A stretch of 64,000 bases of DNA from Haloarcula marina (lineage in GTDB: Archaea > Halobacteriota > Halobacteria > Halobacteriales > Haloarculaceae), in contig NZ_CP100404.1 of NCBI RefSeq assembly GCF_024218775.1, forward strand, positions 1,178,001 through 1,242,000, written 5' to 3'. The notes under the pieces were generated by a model. It had not been told where the DNA came from and made no database searches. It worked only from the letters and a program-made list of their open reading frames with translations. Shown piece after piece: positions 56,459-64,000 of this stretch. Position 1 is the stretch's first letter. Each line of letters opens with the position of its first letter. The translations under genes and the position numbers were made by a program.

Positions 56459-57583
56459 GTGAGCACGCTGGTGGTGTGCATCGACCGGGACAGCCCGGTG
56501 GCGGACGAGTGCCCGGTCGTCGGAAGCGACGCCGTCGAGTCCATGATTACCGAAACGGGCGTCGTCGACCCAGAGGACAGCCGCATCAACTGTCTGCTCG
56601 AAGGCCTCCGCGTGGCCGAGGACCTCGAAGCCGACGGCGACGACACCGTCGTCGCGGTGGTCGGCGGCGGCGGCGACGCCGTGGGGGTGGACCGCAGCAT
56701 CGCCAAACAGACGGACGACCTCGTCGCCGAGTACGACCCCGATTCGGCCGTCGTCGTCGTCGACAGCGCCGAGGACGAGCGACTGGTCCCCATCATCGAG
56801 AGCCGCGTCCGCGTCGACGCCGTGGACCGCGTCGTCGTCCGGCAGGCCCGCGACATCGAGTCGACGTACTACCTCCTGAAGCAGTTCCTCGCCGACGAGG
56901 AGCTACGGAAGACGGTGTTGGTCCCGCTGGGACTGGCGATGATAGCGTTCCCAATCCTGCTCATCGTCGTCGATAGCACGACCATGGCCGTTGGCGCTAT
57001 CGCCGCCGCCTTCGGCGTCTTCCTCATCTACAAGGGGATGGGTATCGACACCTACCTCTCGCGGCTTCCGGGGCAGATTCGGGAGGCGCTGTACTCCGGG
57101 CAGGTGTCGCTCGTCACCTACGTCGTCGCGGGTGGCCTCTCCGTCGTCGGTCTCTTCGCTGGCGCGCTGGAACTCTCTCAGACTGCATCGAGCGGCCCGT
57201 TCATTCTCGCGAACCGCTTCCTGTTCGAGAGCGTGCCGTGGCTGACGGCGGCGGCGCTCGCGGCCTCGCTGGGCCGACTGCTCGACGAACTCCTCCAGCG
57301 CGAAGGGGTCCGGAGCGCGTACGTCAATCTCCCCTTCGGGGCCGTCGCCGTCGGCCTAGTCGTCCGCGGCTTCTCGGCGTACTTCCTCGAACGGGCGGGC
57401 GTGTTCGACCGCTTCCGCGTCCCGTCGATGGACTTCGGCATCATCGAAGTCACCGAGTTCTCGATGGACGCCGGGACCCGTCTCGCGCTGTTCATCCTCG
57501 CGGGCATCCTCATCAGCCTCGTCGGCGTCCGCGTCGCCGCCTACGTCAGTCAGTCGGACATCGAGCAGGAACTGGCCGAATAG
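56459..57583 (+). CDS. DUF373 family membrane protein
   Basis: 374 residues from a GTG at 56459. The soluble N-terminal domain (residues about 1-135) has LVVCIDRDSPVADECPVVG, VVAVVGGGGDAVGVDRSIAKQTDDLV and VDRVVVRQARDIESTYYLLKQFLADEELRKTVLVPLG. Then six or so membrane helices follow. DUF373 proteins are archaeal and uncharacterised; the Asp- and Gly-rich N-terminus looks like a nucleotide- or metal-binding fold, but that is a guess. It ends 35 bases before dph6, which has its own promoter-like box. Confidence 0.88.
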   Translation: MSTLVVCIDRDSPVADECPVVGSDAVESMITETGVVDPEDSRINCLLEGLRVAEDLEADGDDTVVAVVGGGGDAVGVDRSIAKQTDDLVAEYDPDSAVVVVDSAEDERLVPIIESRVRVDAVDRVVVRQARDIESTYYLLKQFLADEELRKTVLVPLGLAMIAFPILLIVVDSTTMAVGAIAAAFGVFLIYKGMGIDTYLSRLPGQIREALYSGQVSLVTYVVAGGLSVVGLFAGALELSQTASSGPFILANRFLFESVPWLTAAALAASLGRLLDELLQREGVRSAYVNLPFGAVAVGLVVRGFSAYFLERAGVFDRFRVPSMDFGIIEVTEFSMDAGTRLALFILAGILISLVGVRVAAYVSQSDIEQELAE

Positions 57584-57618
57584 ACAGCGATTTACGCCGC
57601 GGCGGGCTACCGACCCGC

Positions 57619-58350
57619 ATGACAGACGGCGCGTGGATTTCGCTGTTCTCCGGCGGGAAGGACTCTTCGTGGGCGCTGTACCGAGCGCTCGAACGCGGCT
57701 ATCCGGTCGAGCGACTGGTGACGGTCCACCCCGAGGGCGATTCGTACATGTACCACGTTCCGGCGACGCGGTTGGCCTCGCTGGCCGCCGAGAGCATCGG
57801 CATCCCCCTCGTGGAGGTCGAACCCGACGACTTCGAGGCTGACGACGCCGTCGACTCGGGCCAGCAGGGCGACGAGGAACTCGAACCGCTGGAAGCGGCC
57901 CTGCGCGAACTCGACGCCGAACTCCCCGACGGCATCGCCGGGGTCACCGCCGGGGCCGTCGAGAGCGAGTACCAGACCACCCGCATCGAGGCGATGGCCG
58001 AGCGACTCGAAGCGAACGTGTTCGCGCCGCTGTGGCAGGAAAATCCGCGCGACCTCGCAGACGCGATGCTGGACGCGGGATTCGAAATCCGCATCATCCG
58101 CGTCGCCGCCTACGGCTTGGACGAGTCGTGGCTTGGCCGCCGCCTCGACGCCGACGCGCTGGACGAACTCGAAGCCCTGAACGAGGAGTACGGCGTCCAC
58201 ATCCTCGGCGAAGGCGGGGAGTTCGAGACGCTGGTGACTGACGGGCCGCACATGGACCGACGCATCGAGTTGGAGTACGAGACGGAGTGGGACGGGTCGC
58301 GAGGCACTATCGTCGTCGAGGATGCGTGGCTGGCCGAGGACGAACCGTAG
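57619..58350 (+). CDS. dph6: Diphthine--ammonia ligase
   Basis: 243 residues, an ATP pyrophosphatase-type amidase. The P-loop is ISLFSGGKDSSWALYRALERG at the N-terminus. GVTAGAVESEYQTTRIEAMAERL, FAPLWQENPRDLADAMLDAGFEIRIIRVAAYGLDESWLG and GVHILGEGGEFETLVTDGP are DPH6 signatures. It turns diphthine into diphthamide on elongation factor 2, the last step of that modification. A GATTTACG box about 27 bases before the ATG at 57619 fits a leaderless start. Confidence 0.95.
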   Translation: MTDGAWISLFSGGKDSSWALYRALERGYPVERLVTVHPEGDSYMYHVPATRLASLAAESIGIPLVEVEPDDFEADDAVDSGQQGDEELEPLEAALRELDAELPDGIAGVTAGAVESEYQTTRIEAMAERLEANVFAPLWQENPRDLADAMLDAGFEIRIIRVAAYGLDESWLGRRLDADALDELEALNEEYGVHILGEGGEFETLVTDGPHMDRRIELEYETEWDGSRGTIVVEDAWLAEDEP

Positions 58351-58366
58351 AAGTAGAAGTCGGACC

Positions 58367-59335
58367 TCAGTTCCCGTTCGTCAACTGCGTGTGCGCGCCG
58401 ATGAGCGCGCCCGAGAGGTCCAGACTCTCGATGTGCGTGTCTTTGTCGATGATGGAGTTGCGGATGTCGGCGTCGATGATGGTCGCATTCGGGAACACGA
58501 CGGTGTTGTCGAGGCTGGAGTTGACGACTTCCGCGCCGTCGAGGACGTGGACGTTCTCGCCCAGCGTGGTGTTCTCGACGCTGGCGCTCTCGGCGACGAC
58601 GTTCTCCCCGCCGAGTTCCCACGCGACGGCTTCGAGGTAGCTCTGGGGCGTGCCGATGTCGTACCACGCGCCGTCGAACGTAAAGGAACGGACGGGGCCG
58701 TTCTCGACAAGCCACTGGATGAACCAGCCGGGTTCGTCGGGATTGTTTCCGCCCGAGAGGTACTCGTCGAACCGGATGGCGTCGGCCGGGAAAGCGTAGC
58801 AGGCGATGGAGACGAGCGTGCTCTTGGGGTTGTCGGGTTTCTCCTGAAAGTCGACGACTTCGTCGCCCTCCGTCTCGATGAGGCCGTAGGACTTCGCTTT
58901 CTCCAGCGACCCCACGTCGTAGGCCGCCAGCGTCGGGTCGTCGTAGGAGTCGAAGTGGTCGATGAACTCGTCGATGCCGAAGTCCATGAGGTTGTCACCG
59001 GCGACGACCAGTAGGTCCTCGTCGCCGAGTCCCTCGCGGTCGACGAGTTGGGCCAACGCACCCACGACGCCGAACTTCTCGGCTTCCTCGTTGGTCTCCT
59101 CGACGGTCAGCGAGACTTTGTCGTACGAACTCTCGGCGAAGTGCTCGTTGAAGTCGTCGGCGAATCGCTCGTTCGTGCTGACGTAGACGTCGGAGATACG
59201 GTCCTCGGCTTCGAGTTCGCCGAGGATGCGGTCGATGACGGTGGACTCACCGACCGGGAGAAGCATCTTGGGCCGGTTCTTCGTGACCGGCCAAAGCCGG
59301 GTCGCGTACCCGCCCGCGAGGACTATCGCATCCAT
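58367..59335 (-). CDS. Sugar-nucleotide pyrophosphorylase (NDP-sugar synthase)
   Basis: 322 residues. The nucleotidyltransferase signature is MDAIVLAGGYATRLWPVTKNRPKMLLPVG, with VVAGDNLMDFGI (metal Asp), VDFQEKPDNPKS and FDGAWYDIGTPQSYLEA. A C-terminal left-handed beta-helix follows (ENTTLGENVHVLDGAEVVNSSLDNTVVFPNATIIDA). It joins a sugar 1-phosphate with UTP, dTTP or GTP; close haloarchaeal relatives supply sugars for N-glycans. Which sugar cannot be told. An AACTTATCGG box about 27 bases before 59335 supports the start, and an upstream ATG reading is rejected. Confidence 0.92.
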   Translation of the reverse strand: MDAIVLAGGYATRLWPVTKNRPKMLLPVGESTVIDRILGELEAEDRISDVYVSTNERFADDFNEHFAESSYDKVSLTVEETNEEAEKFGVVGALAQLVDREGLGDEDLLVVAGDNLMDFGIDEFIDHFDSYDDPTLAAYDVGSLEKAKSYGLIETEGDEVVDFQEKPDNPKSTLVSIACYAFPADAIRFDEYLSGGNNPDEPGWFIQWLVENGPVRSFTFDGAWYDIGTPQSYLEAVAWELGGENVVAESASVENTTLGENVHVLDGAEVVNSSLDNTVVFPNATIIDADIRNSIIDKDTHIESLDLSGALIGAHTQLTNGN

Positions 59336-59356
59336 ATCCGTGGCGACACCGGGAAC

Positions 59357-59366
59357 CGATAAGTTC
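59357..59366 (-). promoter_or_regulatory. TATA-like box of the nucleotidyltransferase gene
   Basis: On the minus strand AACTTATCGG is centred about 27 bases before the ATG at 59335. Confidence 0.5.
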
Positions 59367-59390
59367 CTTTTCATCTGGTAGCACCGGTCC

Positions 59391-59398
59391 ATTTATCG
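59391..59398 (+). promoter_or_regulatory. TATA-like box of the NUDIX gene
   Basis: ATTTATCG is centred about 27 bases before the ATG at 59421, giving a leaderless start. It lies back to back with the box of the nucleotidyltransferase gene. Confidence 0.55.
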
Positions 59399-59420
59399 GC
59401 GTCGACGGGTACACCCAGAT

Positions 59421-60140
59421 ATGACAGGGGACGACGGCACGCAGGACGGGGTCGCGGGGGAATCATCGGACGACGACGCCGAAGAGGTGGAGAACGTCAT
59501 CGACCAGATAAACGAACTCAACGTCGAGCAGAAACTCGACGATTTGGGGGCGGGGTTCGACGAGGTGCCGGTCCGCGAGGAGACGTTCGAACTGTCCCCG
59601 GCCGACTACGCCGAGGTGTTCACCGCGACGAACAGCACGGGCTACGACGGCAACAGCGTCGTCTTCGTCACCCGCGACGGGGAGACGCTCCCGGACCTGA
59701 GTTCGAACATCCCCGAACAGGCGGCGGGCGACACCCGCGACCGGGTGCTGATGGTCTTGGGCCGCGGCGCTGACCTCTGGGCGCTCCCCGGCGGCGGCGA
59801 GAAACAGGAGTACGAGTCGATGCAGGGGACGACGCTCCGCCGCGTCAACGAGCAGACGGGCATCCGCTGTACCATCGACGGCGTCGACGAGGTGGTCCAC
59901 CGCAAGTACTACCCCGACACCGACGCGGAGGGGTCGGTCCACACCATCGACGTGTACTTCACCGCGGAGTACGCGAACGGGTCGCTGGACGTCGAGGAGT
60001 CCGAACTTGTCGGGGCGGCGTGGTTCGCGGAACCGCCCGAACGGATGACCGACGGGGCGCGACGCCTCTGGGAGAACTTCCTCGACGCACGCGACCGGGT
60101 CGACGAACTGCCCGACGAGGGCGGCGCGGACGGCGAATAG
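59421..60140 (+). CDS. NUDIX-fold protein with degenerate catalytic box
   Basis: 239 residues. The NUDIX fold is seen in VLMVLGRGADLWALPGGGEKQEYESMQGTTLRRVNEQTGIRC (about residues 110-151), then VVHRKYYPDTDAEGSVHTIDVYFTAEY and a final helix TDGARRLWENFLDARDRV. In the 23-residue NUDIX box the R-E-x-x-E-E core reads RRVNEQ, so the first of the usual catalytic glutamates is replaced by Arg and one position by Gln. Hydrolase activity may be lost or altered. A 50-residue acidic helix-rich N-terminus is also unusual. It may act as a nucleotide sensor. Confidence 0.85.
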   Translation: MTGDDGTQDGVAGESSDDDAEEVENVIDQINELNVEQKLDDLGAGFDEVPVREETFELSPADYAEVFTATNSTGYDGNSVVFVTRDGETLPDLSSNIPEQAAGDTRDRVLMVLGRGADLWALPGGGEKQEYESMQGTTLRRVNEQTGIRCTIDGVDEVVHRKYYPDTDAEGSVHTIDVYFTAEYANGSLDVEESELVGAAWFAEPPERMTDGARRLWENFLDARDRVDELPDEGGADGE

Positions 60141-60152
60141 CCCGACCGAAAC

Positions 60153-60542
60153 TCAGTGCTGGACGAACTCGAGTAAGACGCCGCCGGTCGATTTCGGGTG
60201 GCAGAACGCCACTTCGTGCCCCCACGCACCGGGTCGGGGGTCCTCGTCGATGAGTTCTATCCCGGCCTCGCGGGCGGCGTCGAGGGCGGCCGCGATGTCG
60301 TCGGTGGCGAGGGCGACGTGGTGGAGGCCAGGCCCGTTCCGCTCCAGATAGCGGGGAATCGCGCCCTCGGCGTCCGGTGTCGGTTCCAACAGTTCGAAGT
60401 AGCCGTTGCCGAGGTCCAGAAACGTCACGTCCAGACCGTCGAACGTCTCGCGGTGGGCGACCGGTGCGTCGAACGCCGCTTCGTACAGCGCGGCGAGTGC
60501 GTCGGCGTCGTCGGTGGCGACGCCAGCGTGGTCGAACTGCAT
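60153..60542 (-). CDS. mce: Methylmalonyl-CoA epimerase
   Basis: 129 residues, two VOC-fold repeats. Metal ligands are His in MQFDHAGVATDDADAL, His in GPGLHHVALATDDI and Glu in GVLLEFVQH, matching the family's H-Q/E-H-E set; LGNGYFELLEPTP is also typical. It inverts (S)- to (R)-methylmalonyl-CoA for the mutase, whose gene lies 550 bases upstream on the same strand with a membrane-protein gene between. The ATG at 60542 is the natural start. Confidence 0.95.
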   Translation of the reverse strand: MQFDHAGVATDDADALAALYEAAFDAPVAHRETFDGLDVTFLDLGNGYFELLEPTPDAEGAIPRYLERNGPGLHHVALATDDIAAALDAAREAGIELIDEDPRPGAWGHEVAFCHPKSTGGVLLEFVQH

Positions 60543-60585
60543 ATCCCGCAGTTCGACGGCCGGGCGTATAGTTCCGCCCGACGAA

Positions 60586-60957
60586 TCACTCCTCGCGCAA
60601 CCGTTCGCGGCGGCGCTCGTACTCCTCCTCGCTCAAATCGCCGCGGGCGTAGGCTTTCCGCAGTTCCTCGACGGCCGTGTCCGGCCCCTTGTCGTCGCCG
60701 GTCACCGCTCGGAAGAGGAGGTACACGAGGCCGACGACGGCCGCGAGGACGAGTACTCGGACGATGAGACCGACGACCCACACCCAGGTCGGGGCCGTCC
60801 CACCTGTGCCCCACATTCCGCCGCCTCCCCACATTCCGCCGCCCCACACCCCGCCGCCCATCATCCCGAATCCGCCCAGGAGCGGGAGGACGAACAGGAC
60901 AGCGAGGACGAGGACGACGAGTGCAATGATTCGTGAGTCGGGGAGCGTGCTACTCAC
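60586..60957 (-). CDS. SHOCT domain membrane protein with Gly/Met/Trp-rich segment
   Basis: 123 residues from a GTG at 60957. Membrane helix 1 (RIIALVVLVLAVLFVLPLLGGFGMMGGG), a low-complexity GGGMWGGGGMWGTGG stretch, membrane helix 2 (WVWVVGLIVRVLVLAAVVGLVYLLF), and a C-terminal SHOCT motif (VEELRKAYARGDLSEEEYERRRERL). Function is unknown; SHOCT proteins are often membrane-bound oligomers. It lies between mcmA and mce on their strand but is unlikely to be part of that pathway. 60958-61094 shows no gene. Confidence 0.85.
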   Translation of the reverse strand: MSSTLPDSRIIALVVLVLAVLFVLPLLGGFGMMGGGVWGGGMWGGGGMWGTGGTAPTWVWVVGLIVRVLVLAAVVGLVYLLFRAVTGDDKGPDTAVEELRKAYARGDLSEEEYERRRERLREE

Positions 60958-61094
60958 GGACTGTCACTCCTGTCGTGTTGGTGGGGAATCATATCTGCCC
61001 GTACACGGTCCTCGTTCAATGCTGTTCCCGTTTGGAATCGAATGCCACCAGCCGAAAGAATCCGGGTGTCGAAAGCGCGTCGTATCGGTGGTCC

Positions 61095-62777
61095 CTACAT
61101 CGAACTGCCGGGCTGGTACTCCCCGAACACGTCGCGCAGCACGTCGCAGATTTCCCCGGTCGTCGCGTACGTTTTCACCGCGTCGACGATGTACGGCATG
61201 AGGTTCTCGTCGCTCTCGGCGGCCGCCCTGAGCGCATCGAGCGCGTCCTCGACGGCGTCGTCGTCGCGTTCCTGCCGAATGGCGGCGACGCGTTCGTGCT
61301 GGGCCTGCTCGACGGCCTCGTCCACCTCCTCGATGTCCTGTTCGCCCTCCTCCTCGACGGTGTACTCGTTGACGCCGACGATGACGCGCTCGCCCGCCTC
61401 CTGTTCGCGCTGGCGCTCGAAGGCCACGTCCTGAATCTGGCGCTGGACCCACTGGTCCTCGATGGCTCGCCGCATCCCGCCTCGCTCGTCGACTTCTTCG
61501 ATGAGTTCGCGGGCGTCGGCCTCCAGTTCGTCGGTCAGGGACTCGACGTAGTAGCTCCCGGCGAGGGGGTCGACGGTGTCGGCCGCGCCGGACTCGTGGG
61601 CGAGAATCTGTTGGGTTCGGAGAGCGGTCCGCACCGACTTTTCGGTGGGGAGGCCGATGGCCTCGTCTTTCCCGTTCGTGTGGAGGCTCTGCGTGCCGCC
61701 CAGCACCGCCGCGAGGGCCTGATAGGCGACGCGGACGACGTTGTTCTCTATCTGCTGGGCGGTCAGCGTCGACCCGGCGGTCTGGGTGTGGAACTTCAAC
61801 TGCTTGGACTTGGGGTTCTCGGCGTCGAAGCGCTCGTCCATTATCGTCGCCCAGAGGCGGCGGGCGGCGCGGAACTTCGCCACCTCCTCCAAGATGTTGT
61901 TGTACGAGGCGAAGAAGAACGACAACTGTGGGGCAAAGTCGTCCACGTCGAGTCCGGCGTCGACGGCGGCCTGCACGTACTCGATGCCGTCGCCGAGCGT
62001 GAACGCGATTTCCTGCGCCGCGGTCGACCCGGCCTCGCGGATGTGGTACCCCGAGATGGAGATAGTGTTGAAGTTCGGCACCTCCGCCGCGCAGAACTCG
62101 AAGATGTCGGTGATGAGCCGCATCGACGGTTCGGGCGGGTAGATGAACGTGTTCCGGGCGATGTACTCTTTGAGCACGTCGTTCTGGATGGTCCCGCGCA
62201 ACTGCTCGCGGTCGACGCCCTGCTGGTCGCCGACGGCGATGTACATCGCCAGCAGGACCGACGCGGGCGCGTTGATGGTCATCGACGTGGACACCTCGTC
62301 GAGCGGGATGCCCTCGAACACCCGCTCCATGTCCCGCAAGGAGTCGATGGCGACGCCGGTCTTGCCGACTTCGCCCGCGGCCATCGCGTCGTCCGAATCG
62401 TACCCCATCTGCGTGGGGAGGTCGAACGCCATCGAGAGGCCGGTCTGGCCCTGCTCTAAGAGGTAGTGAAAGCGCTCGTTCGTCTCCTCGGCGGTCCCCA
62501 TCCCGGCGTACTGACGCATCGTCCAGAGGCGACCCCGATAGCCGGTGGGGTAGACGCCGCGGGTGTACGGTTCTTCGCCGGGGAACCCCAAGTCCTCCTC
62601 GTAGTCGAGGTCCGCCACGTCCGCGGGGGTGTACAGTCGGTCTACCTCGTGCCCCTCGGTGTCCGTCGTGAACGTCTCCTCGCGTTCGCCGAAGCGGTCG
62701 ACGGTCGGCTGGACGGATTCGGCGTCCCACTCGGCTTTCGCCTCGCGGATTTCGTCCAGTTCGTCGGGGTCGAACAT
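61095..62777 (-). CDS. mcmA: Methylmalonyl-CoA mutase, large (catalytic) subunit
   Basis: 560 residues of the (beta/alpha)8 substrate-binding subunit: [97 protein letters not shown] and [30 protein letters not shown]. The cobalamin-binding domain (D-x-H-x-x-G) is absent, as in archaeal two-gene enzymes, so a separate small subunit must exist outside the window. It interconverts (R)-methylmalonyl-CoA and succinyl-CoA. The start at 62777 ([17 protein letters not shown]) is family-like. Confidence 0.97.
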   Translation of the reverse strand: MFDPDELDEIREAKAEWDAESVQPTVDRFGEREETFTTDTEGHEVDRLYTPADVADLDYEEDLGFPGEEPYTRGVYPTGYRGRLWTMRQYAGMGTAEETNERFHYLLEQGQTGLSMAFDLPTQMGYDSDDAMAAGEVGKTGVAIDSLRDMERVFEGIPLDEVSTSMTINAPASVLLAMYIAVGDQQGVDREQLRGTIQNDVLKEYIARNTFIYPPEPSMRLITDIFEFCAAEVPNFNTISISGYHIREAGSTAAQEIAFTLGDGIEYVQAAVDAGLDVDDFAPQLSFFFASYNNILEEVAKFRAARRLWATIMDERFDAENPKSKQLKFHTQTAGSTLTAQQIENNVVRVAYQALAAVLGGTQSLHTNGKDEAIGLPTEKSVRTALRTQQILAHESGAADTVDPLAGSYYVESLTDELEADARELIEEVDERGGMRRAIEDQWVQRQIQDVAFERQREQEAGERVIVGVNEYTVEEEGEQDIEEVDEAVEQAQHERVAAIRQERDDDAVEDALDALRAAAESDENLMPYIVDAVKTYATTGEICDVLRDVFGEYQPGSSM

Positions 62778-62914
62778 GCGGAACACGTCGGACGGGGCGG
62801 GCTTAAGCGTTCGCGACGGTCCCACAGTGTCGCCGTCCAGTCCGCGACTCCGGTGACGCCTGCCGGACGCGTGCGACGGCGGATACCGACCCCGCGGTCC
62901 GCCGTGTCCCGGGA

Positions 62915-62920
62915 TTTATT
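62915..62920 (+). promoter_or_regulatory. TATA-like box of the slyD gene
   Basis: TTTATT is centred about 27 bases before the ATG at 62945, as for a leaderless transcript. The spacer 62778-62914 shows nothing else. Confidence 0.55.
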
Positions 62921-62944
62921 TCTCTGCTCACCAGAGAGTCACGT

Positions 62945-63418
62945 ATGCCAATCGAACCCGGTGACGGCGTCACCATCGAGTACGTGGGCCGGTTCGAAGA
63001 CGGGACCGTCTTCGACACCTCGCGGGCCGAGGTAGCCCGCGACGAAGGACTGCTGGAGGCACAGGGAACCGACCCGACCGACTACGCGCCGCTCTCGTTT
63101 ACCGTCGGCGCGGGCGACATCATCGAGGGACTGGACGAGGCGCTGGTCGGGATGGAAGCCGGGGAGGAGGCGACGGTGACCGTGCCGCCCGAGAAAGCCT
63201 ACGGCGACCCCGCCGAAGAGAAAGTTCGGGAGTACGACCCCGAGACGTTCGAGTCGATGGTCGGCAAACCCGCGGAGGTGGGCCTGCACGTCGAGGCCGA
63301 GAACGGACTGCACGGCGACGTGACCGCCGTCCGCGGCGACGCTATCGAAGTGGACTTCAACCACGAACTCGCGGGGCGGACGCTGGTGTTCGACGTGGAA
63401 GTCGTCGACGTGCGCTAA
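62945..63418 (+). CDS. slyD: FKBP-type peptidyl-prolyl isomerase, SlyD-like
   Basis: 157 residues. The FKBP domain (VTIEYVGRFEDGTVFDTS at the start, YAPLSFTVGAGDIIEGLDEALVGMEAGEEATVTVPPEKAYGD) is split by an IF (insert-in-flap) chaperone domain of about 55 residues (VREYDPETFESMV...AVRGDAIEVDFNHELAGRTL). The His-rich metal-binding tail of bacterial SlyD is missing. It would speed proline isomerisation and help nascent proteins fold. A TTTATT box supports the ATG. It converges on the GNAT gene, stops overlapping by four bases. Confidence 0.95.
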   Translation: MPIEPGDGVTIEYVGRFEDGTVFDTSRAEVARDEGLLEAQGTDPTDYAPLSFTVGAGDIIEGLDEALVGMEAGEEATVTVPPEKAYGDPAEEKVREYDPETFESMVGKPAEVGLHVEAENGLHGDVTAVRGDAIEVDFNHELAGRTLVFDVEVVDVR

Positions 63419-64000
63419 CGGCCGGTGTCGTACTTGTAGGTCGCTTCCTCCGGGTCGATACCGAAGTCCTCGGCGGAGTCTTCGGGTTCCGTCTCGTGGG
63501 ACTCGTGGGCCGAGGCGTTCTTGAACCGCTCGCGGAACCGCGAGGGAATCCCGAAGTCGTCGTGTTCGAGGCGGAGCGGGACGGCTCCCGGTTGGATGTT
63601 CTCCTGCTTCGTCTCCAGTCGCTCACGCAGGGGGTCCGGTAACGCCTCGGTCGAGATGCGCTCGAAGCCGAACTGGGTGAGGTACGTGTCCTCGCTCGTC
63701 AGCGAGTACACCACGTCGAACCCCTCGTCGGCGGCGTACTCGACGAGTCGCTCGATGACGTGCGCGCCGACGCCCTGCCCGCGCCACTCCGGGAGGACGC
63801 CGATACTCGTCAGTTCGCAGACGGGGTCGCTCTCGTCCGGCTTGTGGATGCGGATGCGACCGAACCCGGCCTTCCGGTTGTCGTGTTCGTCGATGGCGAC
63901 GACGTAGTCGCGGGAGCGGAAGGCCGTCTCGTCCAGCCCCATCTCCTCGATGCGGTCCAGCAACCAGGCTTCTTCGCGGTTTTTCGCGTCCCGGACGTAC
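63415..64000 (-). CDS. GNAT family N-acetyltransferase (partial, 5' end outside)
   Basis: The reading frame runs to the window edge without a start (first residues YVRDAKNREEAWLLDRIEEMGLD), leaving 194 residues. The acetyl-CoA site is VLPEWRGQGVGAHVIERLVEY (motif A, R/Q-x-x-G-x-G), preceded by strands YVVAIDEHDNRKAGFGRIRI and CELTSIGV. VYSLTSEDTYLTQFGFERIS is the family end. A C-terminal tail of about 60 polar residues, LRLEHDDFGIPSRFRERFKNAS and acidic, is extra. Substrate unknown. Confidence 0.9.
   Translation of the reverse strand, partial: YVRDAKNREEAWLLDRIEEMGLDETAFRSRDYVVAIDEHDNRKAGFGRIRIHKPDESDPVCELTSIGVLPEWRGQGVGAHVIERLVEYAADEGFDVVYSLTSEDTYLTQFGFERISTEALPDPLRERLETKQENIQPGAVPLRLEHDDFGIPSRFRERFKNASAHESHETEPEDSAEDFGIDPEEATYKYDTGR

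Noticed and set aside
60964-62730. 588-codon Arg-rich frame on the minus strand inside mcmA
   Set aside because: It overlaps the methylmalonyl-CoA mutase frame on the same strand and consists mostly of Arg/Gly/Pro, as expected from a shifted frame.

Overview
The window is chromosomal DNA of a halophilic archaeon (class Halobacteria). The evidence is very high GC, strongly acidic proteins, archaeal-only genes (TFS, NAC, CetZ, NreA, XPB/Bax1, DPH6, PAC2, DUF373, halocyanin), Tat-type lipoproteins, and many genes whose TATA-like box lies 25-30 bases before the start codon, as expected for leaderless haloarchaeal transcripts. A Haloarcula-like family is plausible, but I cannot prove it. The gene set is mostly housekeeping. 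I saw no insertion sequence, prophage, CRISPR array, rRNA or tRNA.

Layout. 1-8.5 kb: partial sensor-like gene, SHOCT membrane protein, FNT channel, a PurN-PurH fusion, PrsW protease, purB, HalOD1 protein and an MFS exporter. 8.5-16.4 kb: a phosphoribosyltransferase, then the diaminopimelate/lysine genes dapE-lysA and dapD-dapB-dapA on the minus strand, split by a bactofilin-like gene and a membrane-protein gene. 16.4-24.3 kb: NYN nuclease, PUA protein, lipoprotein, ArsR-type regulator facing a nucleoside-deoxyribosyltransferase-like protein, nac-trmI, TFS and small haloarchaeal proteins. 24.3-31.8 kb: nreA, rnhA with its partner gene, a rosR-like regulator with a palindromic promoter, ppa, an alkaline-phosphatase-superfamily protein, cetZ and a winged-helix regulator. 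31.8-44.2 kb: SRPBCC protein, halocyanin, aldo/keto reductase, a truncated AMP-binding protein, MazG, dnaJ, a pilin-like protein, a Rieske fusion protein, dnaK and grpE. 44.3-50 kb: YihY, XPB-like helicase, DUF389 protein, a small helical protein and Bax1. 50-64 kb: an exported serine protease coupled to a lipoprotein gene, dodecin, an RNA m5C methyltransferase with a split-off partner, PAC2 and SppA, DUF373, dph6, a sugar nucleotidyltransferase, a degenerate NUDIX protein, methylmalonyl-CoA epimerase and mutase, SlyD and a GNAT.

How genes work together. The dap/lys genes encode most of the succinylase route to lysine. grpE, dnaK and dnaJ make the Hsp70 machine, and their promoters look alike. 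XPB and Bax1 form a helicase/nuclease pair. mce and mcmA act in succession on methylmalonyl-CoA. purNH and purB serve purine synthesis.

Most worth following up: a 30-codon lysine/arginine-rich ORF upstream of dapA; palindromes over the rosR promoter and before a tiny gene at 28.7 kb; a nested three-tier inverted repeat at 30.2 kb; the NDT-like protein with its regulator; and the Rieske protein with a large unassigned helical domain. No tool was run; all family calls are by eye.
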